From contig JAHHIN020000030.1 of NCBI GenBank assembly GCA_019925095.2, forward strand, positions 124,001-188,000: a DNA stretch of 64,000 bases, read 5' to 3'. A program made the position numbers and the translations under genes. The DNA is from Dendrolimus kikuchii. Lineage: Eukaryota > Arthropoda > Insecta > Lepidoptera > Lasiocampidae. Below are positions 22,499-32,149 of this stretch, piece by piece. The notes under the pieces are model-generated. The model ran no database searches. It was not told the origin of the DNA and saw nothing but the letters and a program-made list of their open reading frames with translations. Within the stretch, counting starts at the first letter, position 1. Each line of letters starts with the position of its first letter.

Positions 22499-23226
22499 TC
22501 AGCTTGTATGGGTCGAAGTATTGCAAAGTACCCTCTGTAGTCGTAGGTGTTCTAAAAGCATATTGTGGAAACGCTCTATAATGCCATTCTCATTCGGAGC
22601 GTGAGCTGCTGTAATATGATGAAGAATTTTATGTAATCTTAAGAATTCAGTAACCACTTGATTTGTAAATTCAGTTCCTTGATCGGTAGTTAAAGTAAGT
22701 GGAAAACCATGATGTGTGCTGAATTGTAGGAGGGCATTTATAATTTTATGGGCCGTACAATCTGTCATACGGTAAGCTTGGGCATATTTAGAGAAGGAGT
22801 CAACAATAGTTAAGTACTTTTCTTGCTCAATGGTTAATACATCAGCATGTATGATTTCAAATGGTTTATTCGGAGGTGGGACTATTCTGAATTTTGGGCG
22901 TACTGAATTACGGTCGTATTTAGCACATCCACATATTTCACATTCATTTATAAATTTAGTTACATCGCTTTTCATTTTTGGCCAAAAATATTTTTCGGAT
23001 AAGACGAGGTATTTCATTAACGCCGCGGTGATTCGTTTTTCCTATATGATATTTGCGAATGGTGTCTTGTTGAATTAGGTAATCAGAAACATTCTGGATA
23101 TTATTTTTGACTAATATCAATTTCATTGATGAGCTACGGAATGTTCTTTGTATTATTGGTATGATGCTGTACATTTTTTGGCTGGTTGAACTAGGATTGC
23201 AGTACGAACCTTTGGATCTACGTATC
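22499..23226 (-). pseudogene. Integrase relic of an Errantivirus-like Gypsy element
   Basis: Minus strand. An HHCC zinc-binding region (RKYHIGKTNHRGVNE, then CEICGCAKY) is followed by the DDE core: Asp in IIHADV, Asp in TTDQGTEF, Glu in NENGIIERFH. There is a frameshift near 23020 between the two halves of the zinc domain, and the frame ends at 22499 before the C-terminal part. The upstream part of the same gene continues on the other side of the Gypsy insertion, at 32150. Description only; it is a broken relic. Confidence 0.7.
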
Positions 23227-23334
23227 TGATAACTACAGAGCGGGCGCGTGTGAGTCAAACTCGAGCTTGTAATGCACTGGTTTATTTTTAGAATAATTTT
23301 AGCCTAATGACAAGCGCATCGCACATACATAACA
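23227..23334 (-). repeat. 3' LTR of the short-LTR Gypsy
   Basis: Minus strand TGTTATGTATGTGCG...GTAGTTATCA, 108 bp. It differs from 32042-32149 at one position (T versus C in AATAAT[T/C]TTAG on the plus strand). This implies a recent insertion. Confidence 0.85.
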
Positions 23335-23344
23335 CTCCTCCCCT
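23335..23344 (-). other. Polypurine tract
   Basis: AGGGGAGGAG on the minus strand, immediately before the 3' LTR; the expected primer for plus-strand DNA synthesis. Confidence 0.7.
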
Positions 23345-24833
23345 AAAAGTATTTCCTATAGTCTACAGGAGGTCTATCTCTCCGTGAACGTTCCCTTGAA
23401 ATGCCGGATTCAACTGGTCTGAGATCAAGGGTAGTAGGCTGGGCACTGCTCGGCTCGACTACTGGTTCGTCTACGCGTGGTGGTCTTTGTTCCGGGCTCC
23501 GTGGGCTAGAAGTGGAAACACGCTGCTCAGGACTAGCGGTACTCTGTGGAACTCTGGATTCATTTTGAATCACTTCCACCTCTTCCTCTTCCACTGTAGA
23601 CCTATCGCCAGCTTCGACGACAGCTGCCTTCGAAGCTTCCTTTTCCCATTCTATCACAGGGCTGCGATGTTCCTGTGGAGACCTCTCCCCTTTGAAAATA
23701 TATAACTGGTTTCTATGTCTTTGTACCACCTTATCTTGGTTTATGAGCTGAACTTCGTAAGTTACTTTCCCTGTTCTTCGCACTATTCTACCCTTGGACC
23801 AAGAATGCTTATTTTTGTTTACGTACTCTTTTACCCAGACCAAGTCATCGACCAAAAAATGTTTATTGTTCACTCCTCCATAGTACTCCGCTTGTAAAGA
23901 CTGTTTACGGTCAACCCGGGAAGATAATTCCGATGACGATGGCGAATTGTGAGGGACGATTAAGTCCAATCGCGAACGCAAGTTATGACCAAAAATTAAC
24001 TGTGCTGGTGATGTCTCTGTGGTACTATTTTTAGAGTTCCGATAGTCGAAAAGGAATTTACATAAGTGCATGTGTAGATCGTTTGCTTTGCGCTCTGATA
24101 ATAGAATCGACTTGATTCCTTTTTTTATAATTTTTACGAATGATTCAGCTTGACCATTACTCGCGGGATATACCGGGGAAAACAATTGTTTTATATTATT
24201 TAATTTGCAAAATTCAGACATCTCTTTTAATGCAAACGAAGTTCCATTATCACTCACCATAATTTGTGGCATACCGTAACGTGACATGAAGTCGCACAGC
24301 TTCGCAATAACAGCTTTAGCAGTTAAATTGCCTTTCATGTCATAGCATTCCACCCATTTCGAAAATGCATCGACTACTATTAAATAGGTTTTATTATTAA
24401 TTGGACCAAAAAAGTCGATATGTATCCTATGGAATGCATATGGCGGGTACGGCCACGGCGCAAGGTGAGTTCGTGGTGGGGCGGGCTTTAGCTGCACGCA
24501 CACAGCGCACGCCCCTACGAGCTTTTCTAATTCCGCATCGATGCCCGGGAACCAAAACCTAGATCGGGCTTCGGATTTCATTTTTACAACTCCGAAATGG
24601 GAACTGTGCAGTTCTTCTAATACCTTCTTCCGTAAGGCATGTGGGATTATAACCTTGTAACCGCGCATCAGGACTCCATTTTCTAATGCAATCTCATTTT
24701 TGCAAAGATGAAACGGTTTAAGTGTCGGATCTGATATTTTACGCGGCCATCCTTTTAATACAAAATCTGAAACTTTTTTCAGTGTCGGGTCCCTAGCTGT
24801 TTCCAAATGTACGTCCTGCAGCGTAACAGGCAA
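23343..24833 (-). CDS. Gypsy integrase (Pol C-terminal half)
   Basis: 496 codons. The zinc-binding HHCC region (ELHSSHFGVVKMK, CAVCVQLKP) is followed by the DDE core: Asp in RIHIDFFGP, Asp in VSDNGTSF, Glu in NGQAESFVK. A C-terminal region follows (DDLVWVKEY, YEVQLINQDKVVQRHRNQLY), then a long acidic, Pro-rich tail. It inserts the cDNA. The ATG used by the frame is inside the Pol; translation really comes from the upstream RT frame, which is out of phase here because of the 17-base C run at 24888-24904. The catalytic residues are intact. Confidence 0.85.
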   Translation of the reverse strand: MPVTLQDVHLETARDPTLKKVSDFVLKGWPRKISDPTLKPFHLCKNEIALENGVLMRGYKVIIPHALRKKVLEELHSSHFGVVKMKSEARSRFWFPGIDAELEKLVGACAVCVQLKPAPPRTHLAPWPYPPYAFHRIHIDFFGPINNKTYLIVVDAFSKWVECYDMKGNLTAKAVIAKLCDFMSRYGMPQIMVSDNGTSFALKEMSEFCKLNNIKQLFSPVYPASNGQAESFVKIIKKGIKSILLSERKANDLHMHLCKFLFDYRNSKNSTTETSPAQLIFGHNLRSRLDLIVPHNSPSSSELSSRVDRKQSLQAEYYGGVNNKHFLVDDLVWVKEYVNKNKHSWSKGRIVRRTGKVTYEVQLINQDKVVQRHRNQLYIFKGERSPQEHRSPVIEWEKEASKAAVVEAGDRSTVEEEEVEVIQNESRVPQSTASPEQRVSTSSPRSPEQRPPRVDEPVVEPSSAQPTTLDLRPVESGISRERSRRDRPPVDYRKYF

Positions 24834-24853
24834 GCATCCTTCGACTACGAAAT

Positions 24854-26404
24854 TTACATACGCTGCTGCATCATGGTCGCTCGCGCGCCCCCCCCCCCCC
24901 CCCCTACTGTTTTATGAACCGGTATCGCTCGTGATAAGAAATCAGCTGTGTTCGCTGCGCTATTTACGTATTCTATAACGTAATTATAGGTGCTCAAGAA
25001 TATGGCATACCGCTGTAACCGATTTGCAGTAACCTCTGGTATGCCCCGGCCCGGCTTAAAAATCGCTCTAAGCGGTTTATGATCCGTCCTTAATATGAAA
25101 GGATCTGACCTGCCGTACAGAAATTGATGGAACTTCCTAACCCCAAATATAATAGCGTTTGCCTCCTTCTGTATTTGGGCATACTTCCTCTCTGCCGGCG
25201 TAAGCGATCGCGACGCGTATGACACGGGCCTTTCGACGCCGTCGCTGTCCACTTGTGACAGAATGGCCCCTAACCCGACCGGAGACGCGTCCACAGTTAA
25301 AATTACCTTTGCTTGGCTATTAAAATGTGCCAAAACCTGATCGGAAGCCATTTGATTTTTTATTGTTTCGAACGCTTTATCCTGCTCGTAATTCCAGTTC
25401 CATTTAACTCCCTTTTGTAATAAAAAATGCAAGGGACTTAATATGGAGGATGCATTTGCAATAAAATTCCTATAATAGTTTGTAAGACCTAAAAAGGATT
25501 GTAGTTCTTGTACATTTTTAGGAATAGGGGCCTCTAAAATGGCTGAAACTTTGTCTGGATTTTTCCTGATACCGTTTTTGTCGATAACATAACCCAAGTA
25601 CGTCACTTGATCTTGAAAAAACGCACATTTATCCTTGTGTAGGGTGAGGCCGGCCTCCTGGAGACGACGCAAGACTTCGTTAAGTTTCTGCTCATGACCG
25701 TCTTTACTAACATCTGTTAAAATCAAATCGTCCAAGAAACAAAACACGCCGTCCATGTCCCCTACTATAGACTCGATCGCTCGTTGAAAAATAGCCGGAG
25801 CGCTCGGCAAACCAAATAATAGCCGTGTATAATTAAATAGACCGCGAGGCGTATTAATACATGTTAACTTCTGTGAAGGGACATTGATTTTAAATTGATT
25901 ATACGCCATCGACAGATCTAATTTACTGTACTGGATTCCGTGGTGAAGTTTAGTAAATAAATCTTGAACCGATGGTAGGGGATATTTTTCTACAAAAAGT
26001 TGTTTGTTAATTGTTTGTGAATAATCGGCACAGATTCGAACACTACCGTCACTTTTTAGTACGGGCACCATCGGTGATGCGTAATCGGAATGTTTCACCG
26101 GTACCAAGATGCCTAACGACTCCAACCGATGCAATTCGGCATTAATTTTTTCTTTTAAGGAGTATGGTACGGGTCGCGACTTCATAAAAACCCTTTTGGC
26201 GTCTGACTTCAACGGCAAATCTATTTCATATTTATTAAAACAGCCTAATTGATTTGAGAATAATTTTGGATATAATTTTATTAACTCCGACAAAACTTCT
26301 TCATTGCTCTTACAATAAGCAAGTGTTGAGATTAGTTGTAACTTAAATACTCGCATGAATCGCGACCGGTGTGAGTGTGGGATTCGCCAGATCGGGGGTG
26401 GCAC
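24854..26404 (-). CDS. Gypsy reverse transcriptase and RNase H
   Basis: RT blocks: ADYSQTINKQL, YSKLDLSMAYNQF, FGLPSAPAIFQRAIE and VFCFLDDLILT with the catalytic Asp pair; then the connection domain (LQSFLGLTNYYRNFI), RNase H (LTVDASPVGLGAIL, NTADFLSRA). The first about 17 codons (before FKLQLISTLAYC) come from the 3' end of the R1 LINE, not from Gypsy, so the real Pol N-terminus including protease is absent. At its end the frame runs through GGGGGG encoded by the C run and then into a wrong frame, stopping at 24854. Confidence 0.85.
   Translation of the reverse strand: MPPPIWRIPHSHRSRFMRVFKLQLISTLAYCKSNEEVLSELIKLYPKLFSNQLGCFNKYEIDLPLKSDAKRVFMKSRPVPYSLKEKINAELHRLESLGILVPVKHSDYASPMVPVLKSDGSVRICADYSQTINKQLFVEKYPLPSVQDLFTKLHHGIQYSKLDLSMAYNQFKINVPSQKLTCINTPRGLFNYTRLLFGLPSAPAIFQRAIESIVGDMDGVFCFLDDLILTDVSKDGHEQKLNEVLRRLQEAGLTLHKDKCAFFQDQVTYLGYVIDKNGIRKNPDKVSAILEAPIPKNVQELQSFLGLTNYYRNFIANASSILSPLHFLLQKGVKWNWNYEQDKAFETIKNQMASDQVLAHFNSQAKVILTVDASPVGLGAILSQVDSDGVERPVSYASRSLTPAERKYAQIQKEANAIIFGVRKFHQFLYGRSDPFILRTDHKPLRAIFKPGRGIPEVTANRLQRYAIFLSTYNYVIEYVNSAANTADFLSRAIPVHKTVGGGGGGARATMMQQRM
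24888..24904 (+). repeat. 17-base C homopolymer at the RT/integrase frame break
   Basis: Seventeen consecutive C (G on the coding strand). RT/RNase H and integrase frames meet here and differ in phase. Slippage of one or two bases in the tract would explain the break; it could also be an assembly error. Confidence 0.85.
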
Positions 26405-26753
26405 TAGCGTGCCCGGTCAGAACCGGTGCCACGCTATTGCCACGCCCCAGTTAGGGATACCCACTAAAACCCCTGGGTGTTCCGTCCTGCGCCTTATGCC
26501 AGGGCTACGTGAATGCGGGATTCCCAACTCCGCGTGCCCTGGCAGGCGTGGGCCCCCCTCACTGGGCCTCTTCCTATGCCGGAGGACGTATCCCCCGGCT
26601 ACTGCTGAGTCTATTCCATGCGTGGGGCGGTCTGTAACGCGCCCCACGGGAAGAGAGATGAGCGCGCGCGGAACACTCGCGCTCTCATCTCGACGGCATG
26701 TGCGGGTGAGTGAGAACCCCTATACCCCTAGGGGCCCCACCCGCGCCGCCCGC
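26354..26753 (-). other. 3' UTR of the R1 LINE
   Basis: GC-rich, no ORF in the sense direction. It ends without poly(A), as many R1-type elements do. Confidence 0.55.
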
Positions 26754-29711
26754 TTACGGCGGCCGAAGGTCACTGTCTGACCTCCGGCGTCGGCGCGTCC
26801 TCCTTTGGCGGGAGCGGAGCAGGGAATTACGCTCACGCTCCCGTTCCGCCTCCTCCTTCGCGAACATGACTTGCTCGCAGAAGGAGGAGACGGCGTCCCA
26901 TCCGGTGGAGCTCCCGACCATGGTGCGTACCACGGCCGGGAGCGAGGTGTCAAGTCCGGTATGGGCGACGAGCTCCCGGCGCTGCTCCGTCCAGGCTGGA
27001 CATTCCTGGAGAGTGTGCAGCGCCGTGTCCTCGTCGCCCGTGTCACAGTGATGGCACCCTGACGTGGCCTCGCGGCCGAGGCGACACAGGTACCTTCCGA
27101 AGCAACCATGCCCCGTCAGGACCTGCGTCAGCCTGAACGTCAGGGTGCCGTGACTTCGTCTGATCCAGTCGTGCAGGACGGGCCTCACCGCCTCAATGGT
27201 GGCGGGGCCCGCGCTGGGGCGTCGTAGGCGATCTTCCCAGACCCCCACGGCTACCTGGCGGAGCTCCGACCGGCACGCCTCGATCTCGCGAGGCGCGGGT
27301 CTGGTGCCCCTAGCCAGGGCCTCTTTGCGCCACACATACAGTGACGCCAGGACCCTGGCTTCCAGGTCCCATGGGGGGGATCCGGCCAGTAGCGAGGCCA
27401 CTTCGAAGGACACCGTACGGTATCCTCTTATTGCCCTGACGGCCAATATGCGTTGCGCTTGACGCAACAGCGCCGCGTTTTTGGCCGTCAGGCGGTCTGA
27501 CCACACAGGGGCCCCGTAAAGGGCCATCGAACGTACGATGCCTTCGAAGAGTTTCCGGCACGTGGCGTTGGGCCCCCCGACGTTGGGGAGCAGGCGCGAG
27601 AGCGCACCGGCTGCCCCCTTGAGTCTGGGGAGCAGCTGCCGAAAGTGTGCCGAAAAATCCCATCGGCTATCGAGGACCAATCCCAAGTATTTCATGGTTC
27701 CACCGATGCCGATGCGGATGCCTCCTACTATGATGCAACTGTCCGGAGGTGGACGATTACGAGGACCGTGAAACATCACGGCCTCGGTCTTCTGTAACGC
27801 CACCTCCAGACCGAGACGCCGGATCCTGCCTACTATTGTTGACACCCCAGCCGTGCCTAGAAGGCACGCCTGCCGATGGGTCCTCCCGCGCGCGGCGATC
27901 AGCGTGTCGTCTGCGTAACATACGACGCTGACGCCCGGGAGGACCCGACACCTCAATGTCCAGTCGTATGCGATGTTCCACAGGAGGGGACCTAGAACCG
28001 ACCCCTGTGGAACACCGCACACCATGGCTCGCCGATTCCATCCCTCGTGGACCGGGTAGATGACGGCTCTGCTGTTTAGGTATGCCCCGACTATACGGCG
28101 GAGGTAGGTCGGCACCCCGAAATATCGGAGTGCCTCCATGATGCATGCCCAGGGCAAGGAATTGAATGCGTTGGCGATGTCTAAGGACACCGCCAACAGG
28201 ACCTCGCCCTGGGAAACTGCTTCCTCCGCCAGGCTTCTCAAGCGCATGATCGCGTCAATCGTGGAGCGCCCCGTGCGGAAACCGAACTGGTTGTCCGCCA
28301 GGTCCGGCCCCGTCGTCGATAGATGCTGGACGAGGCGGTCGACGATGATACGCTCAAAGAGCTTACCGACCTCGTCCAGCAGCACAATGGGCCGGTAGGC
28401 GGACGGTGAGTCCGCAGGGCGCCCCTCCTTCCGCAACAGGACCAGCTTTCCTGTCTTCCAACGTTGTGGAAACTGGCCCTGCTCTAAGCATGCGCCGAAA
28501 AGCCTCATCAGTCGGGGCTCCAGGGCGTTGTAGGACAGAACCCACGCACGCCCTGGTATGCCGTCAAGGCCGGGGGCAGCGTTCTTGGCCTTTAGCCGTA
28601 GCATAGCCACCCCCAGCTCTACCCGGTCCACGGTGGGCACAGGGTCTCTATCCGCGCTGGGCTCCGCCTCTGGCGGTGCCATAGCAGGAGGCATGTGCTC
28701 AGCCCGTGAAGGGAACAGAGCGCCAACAACGTCCTGAACAACGTCCCTGGGGAGAGACTCGGTTAGCGGGGGCGCCCAAGCACGGAGCTTATTCCGAGCC
28801 ATTTTGAAAGGGCGTCCCCAAGGGTCTTGATTTAAGCTATCCAAGAGCTCCCCCTGGAATCGGCCCCTCCTCGGCATCGCCGCATCGCAGACGCCAGTAA
28901 CGAGCGACCGTAGGTTTTCTGCCTCCTGCTCTACATTTATATCGGGAGGGTTCATCTCGCGCCCTGATGCCCAGGTGGCGACGATCAGGGCCTCGTTGAA
29001 CGCCTCCCGATCCAACTTTTTCAATGCCCAGCGCGGACAGTCTCCTACCGGGGGCTCTTGGGACGGAGGGTTCGGATTCCTGGCGGAGACGCTAAACCGG
29101 ATATATCGGTGATCTTAGAGCGTCTCCACCCCCGCGGCAACCCTCCAGTCCTGCATACGGCGCGCCAGTTCAGGGCTGGCAAATGTGACGTCTACTATTG
29201 AGCCGCCCTGCTGGCGCACACACGTATGTACGGAGCCCCGGTTGAGGACTACGAGACCCTTTTCGATGGCCCATTCTTCCAATGCGTCGCCACGCGCGCA
29301 CGTACTCGGGGATCCCCAAGCCACGGATTTTGCATTGAAGTCCCCGAGCACGAGCACGGGGCGAGGCCGGCTGCGGGCCACTACTGTGCCCACTTCCTCG
29401 ATCCATCCCTCGAAATCGGCGAGCCTTCTGTTCGGGGAAAAGTAGCCACCGACGACCACTATCTCCCCGATCGTTGCCGCTACATAACCCCTTCCCTGCA
29501 CCACACCGGCTAGGGGAGGGCATGCAGCGGCGGTCCGGACAATAATAGCCACCGAGCCATCGAGATCCCCCGCCCAGTCAGAACGGGGGGGGACGTAGTA
29601 TGGCTCGGCGATTACGGCCAACTGGATGCCCCACTGCGCCAAACTCTGCACCAATAAGTCCTGGGCAGCGGCGCAGTGGTTCAAGTTTCCCTGGACCACT
29701 AGGAGAGCCAT
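26754..29711 (-). pseudogene. R1-clade ORF2: endonuclease and RT with one stop codon
   Basis: Endonuclease part (29711-29118): ATG 29711, VVQGNLNHC, AVIAEPYY, VLGDFNAKS, then GVETL followed by TAA at 29115-29117 and DHRYI in the same frame. The stop replaces the Ser of the SDH signature. The RT continues in frame (ATG at 29024 in the middle): NAAPGLDGIPG, AYRPIVLLDEVGKLFERII, SLDIANAFNSLPW, CGVPQGSVLGPLLWN, CYADDTLI with the catalytic pair. A C-terminal CCHC zinc motif follows (CHHCDTGDEDTALHTLQEC). Apart from this one codon the 986-codon frame is open, so decay is recent. ORF2 starts 12 bp after the end of ORF1. Confidence 0.85.
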
Positions 29712-29723
29712 TGGAACGACTGT

Positions 29724-32000
29724 TTATTCCTCCATCCTAGTGGTCCCGGGCGCTGGCGACGGCGGCAGTGGCAGCGAACGCGGTTTGGGCTGCGGCCGTT
29801 GCGGCTGCGGCGGCAAAGAAGTGTTAGTAGCCGCAGCCTGCGTAGGACCTTTTTTCTTCTTTTTTCCCTTCTTCGGCGGCATCTTTTCGCCACCTTTTTC
29901 TTTGTCCACCTTTTGGTTAGTGGACCTAACGGTGGTGGGAGGGCCCGCGCTTTTACGCGCGGCCGGTACTCCCCTGCACATCCAATGTCCTGCCGCTCGG
30001 CCAGCCGCGCTGCAGATGCTGCAGTGCGGCGCATTCTGGCACGTAGCGGCAGGGTGTCCAGGTTGACCGCAGCGGTAGCAGTCCTTGCTGCGGTCGACAG
30101 GGGAGGAGCAGGTGCAGGCGACGTGTCCTGCCACGAGGCAGCGCCAGCATCGCTCGGACCGACTCGGCAGGATTTTAACGTCCGCCGAGGCCCACCCCAC
30201 CATCACTCTTTTTCGGTCCTTCAGTTTAATGGCCGCCGCCACAGGGCAGGCCAGGATAGCGTATCTCAGCCTATCCGGGCCCAGACGTATGGCGCTGGAA
30301 TTAATACGTCCAGCGGCGACGTCCGAGACCCGGGCGACGGCGGCCACGACCTCTTCTACAGTGGTGAAATCGTCCAGACCCGAGACGCGCACATTGAAGT
30401 ATCTCTCGGGCCTGGACACCTTCACTTCGTCCTCTGGTAGGACATCTTTCAGCCGCGCGGCGAGGGCATCTGCCTTCTCCCCGCTATCCTTTCCAGGTAG
30501 GAGGAGCATGCGGGCCCCCGTCCGCGCGGTTTTAAGCTTGACGCCTGTGATGCCAAGCTCTCCCAGCTTGATATTGGCCTTCGCTTTCTGCATAATGTCC
30601 GCGTAGCTGGTGCCCTTTTCCACCGCTGCAGGCAACAAGGTAAGAATTACCGCAGTGGTGTTGGGCACCCGCATACGCGGACCCTTGTTCGCCGAAGTTT
30701 TTGGCGGTTTCGCTCTCGGCTTTGGCTGGGGCGTCCTGCCCGCGCCGCTGGGTTGTGTCGGTGTCTTTTTCTTTTTTGGCTTCCGAGCCACCACCGACCA
30801 ACCTTCTTCTATCCTAGGGGGCGCCTCAGGGGCAGATGAATCCGTCCTGGCTGGCCTCTTCGGTTTAGGGGTGCTCGCGTCTCCGTTATTGCCTTCTCCG
30901 GCGCCCCGTTTCCTTTTAGGGGTTGGCAGCGCGGGGAAGTTTTCGGGAGGTTGTCGGGAACGGACAATCTCGGTCCGTAGGCTGGCCAGCTCCTTCCTCA
31001 ACTCTTTCATTTCTGCCTCGAGGCGTCGGTTGGCCGCCTCGAGTCGCCTAATTTCGTCGGACTCCGTACGGCCGCGCAACACCTCGAAGGCGTCGCTGAT
31101 TATGCTCACGGAGTCGTTGAGGGACTTCATGAACGTCCCTTTGAACCCTCTGGGGACTTTTGCCACGTGGCGGATAACCCCCAGGGCGTTGCGGACGTCC
31201 GTTTCTATCGCCTGAGCCGTACGGGCCCCGGCCTCGTCTGTGGTTGTGACCGACCCTGAGCATCTTAGAAGTTCTGGGGCCCGTCGAGCGATACGCATCT
31301 CCTCGGCGACTCTAATCAGCTCGACGGTGCTTTCTTCATGATCCATCTCAAGGTCGGTAGTCCGACTTGCTTTAGCGACGTTTTCTTTCCTACCGACCCC
31401 AACCGTACTTCCGCTATCCATTTTATACACGCCGTCGGCTGTCGACGCAGACCCTGCCGCAGCAGCGGTGCGTGCACAGCGAACTTCTTCCGCCAGGTTC
31501 ACAGCCTTCCCTAGGGTCAGCTCGCCGATCTCCTGCACAAACAGTTTCTCCTTCTTGGGACCTGGTAACATTCCCATGACAAACTTGTCTAGAAGGGCAT
31601 CTTCAATGTTTTTAAAACCGCAGTAAGCAGCCAGTCCTCTCAGTCGAGCAGCCCATTGCGAGTGGGTTTCCCCATTTAATTGTATGGCTTCGTAATACTT
31701 ATGCCTTTCCGCAAAGCCGCATCGTCTGGTCGTAAAATGCTCCGTTAATTTTCCCACTATGCTGCTATAATTTTGTGTTACCAGGTCATCTGGTAATACT
31801 AAATTGCTGGCCAGTTGGTACGTGCTCTCTGAGAGTGCGCTGAGTAACACTGTCTTCCTTTTGACTCCTGCCTTGTCCGACTCTTCATCCAGGTTGTTCG
31901 CGATGAACCACTGCTCCAACCGACTTTTATAAGTCTTCCAGTCTTGTCCATGATGGTCAAAACTGGATAAAACTCCAATAGTTGAAGCCAGACCGAACAT
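29724..32000 (-). CDS. Fusion frame: Gypsy Gag N-terminus joined to R1 ORF1
   Basis: 758 codons without a stop. Residues 1 to about 195 are Gypsy Gag: FDHHGQDWKTYKSRLEQWF near the start, then LTEHFTTRRCGFAERHKYYE and FVMGMLPGPKKEKLF. From about residue 225 on the sequence is R1-type ORF1: GFKGTFMKSLNDSV, a Glu/Leu-rich coiled coil, a Pro/Lys-rich linker, an RRM-like region (ARTGARMLLLPGKDSGEKAD) and zinc knuckles (CWRCLVAGHVACTC, CYRCGQPGHPAATC, CSICSAAGRAAGHWMC). The Lys-rich tail ends at 29724. The two genes are in frame by chance or selection; the R1 start could be one of the Met codons near 31420 (MDSGST) or 31345 (MDHEES). Whether a fusion protein is made is unknown. Confidence 0.8.
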   Translation of the reverse strand: MFGLASTIGVLSSFDHHGQDWKTYKSRLEQWFIANNLDEESDKAGVKRKTVLLSALSESTYQLASNLVLPDDLVTQNYSSIVGKLTEHFTTRRCGFAERHKYYEAIQLNGETHSQWAARLRGLAAYCGFKNIEDALLDKFVMGMLPGPKKEKLFVQEIGELTLGKAVNLAEEVRCARTAAAAGSASTADGVYKMDSGSTVGVGRKENVAKASRTTDLEMDHEESTVELIRVAEEMRIARRAPELLRCSGSVTTTDEAGARTAQAIETDVRNALGVIRHVAKVPRGFKGTFMKSLNDSVSIISDAFEVLRGRTESDEIRRLEAANRRLEAEMKELRKELASLRTEIVRSRQPPENFPALPTPKRKRGAGEGNNGDASTPKPKRPARTDSSAPEAPPRIEEGWSVVARKPKKKKTPTQPSGAGRTPQPKPRAKPPKTSANKGPRMRVPNTTAVILTLLPAAVEKGTSYADIMQKAKANIKLGELGITGVKLKTARTGARMLLLPGKDSGEKADALAARLKDVLPEDEVKVSRPERYFNVRVSGLDDFTTVEEVVAAVARVSDVAAGRINSSAIRLGPDRLRYAILACPVAAAIKLKDRKRVMVGWASADVKILPSRSERCWRCLVAGHVACTCSSPVDRSKDCYRCGQPGHPAATCQNAPHCSICSAAGRAAGHWMCRGVPAARKSAGPPTTVRSTNQKVDKEKGGEKMPPKKGKKKKKGPTQAAATNTSLPPQPQRPQPKPRSLPLPPSPAPGTTRMEE

Positions 32001-32025
32001 TTTTTTCCTTAATGCCGAATATGTG

Positions 32026-32040
32026 GGTAACTCGTCGCCA
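32026..32040 (-). other. Primer-binding site of the short-LTR Gypsy
   Basis: TGGCGACGAGTTACC on the minus strand, one base inside the 5' LTR. TGGCGAC-type sites are usual for Gypsy elements; the tRNA is not assigned. Confidence 0.65.
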
Positions 32041-32041
32041 C

Positions 32042-32149
32042 TGATAACTACAGAGCGGGCGCGTGTGAGTCAAACTCGAGCTTGTAATGCACTGGTTTAT
32101 TTTTAGAATAATCTTAGCCTAATGACAAGCGCATCGCACATACATAACA
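32042..32149 (-). repeat. 5' LTR of the short-LTR Gypsy
   Basis: Partner of 23227-23334, 108 bp, one mismatch. Flanked inside by the primer-binding site. Confidence 0.85.

Larger units (their letters stand above)
26354..31400 (-). mobile_element. R1-clade LINE inside the Gypsy element
   Basis: A GC-rich block on the minus strand with ORF1 (zinc-knuckle Gag-like), ORF2 (endonuclease, RT, CCHC) and a 3' UTR of about 400 bp. The left edge is near 26353, where Gypsy Pol resumes; the right edge lies about 31330-31430. No poly(A) or clear target duplication could be found at the left edge. The Gypsy sequence on the two sides is not contiguous (Gag end and protease missing), so insertion came with a deletion or followed one. 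Confidence 0.75.
23227..32149 (-). mobile_element. Young Gypsy element with 108-bp LTRs, itself split by an R1 LINE
   Basis: Identical-length LTRs (23227-23334 and 32042-32149, one difference) bound gag, RT/RNase H and integrase on the minus strand. A primer-binding site and a polypurine tract are in place. No 4-6-bp target duplication is evident (flanks GTATC and CTTTT). Gag C-terminus and protease are missing where the LINE sits. The element interrupts an older Gypsy relic in the linker between RNase H and integrase. Confidence 0.8.

Noticed and set aside
26355..26780. 141-codon plus-strand frame
   Set aside because: Antisense of the R1 3' UTR, open because of GC-rich composition.
29799..31215. 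Plus-strand frames of 146-213 codons
   Set aside because: Shadows of the GC-rich R1 ORF1 on the minus strand.
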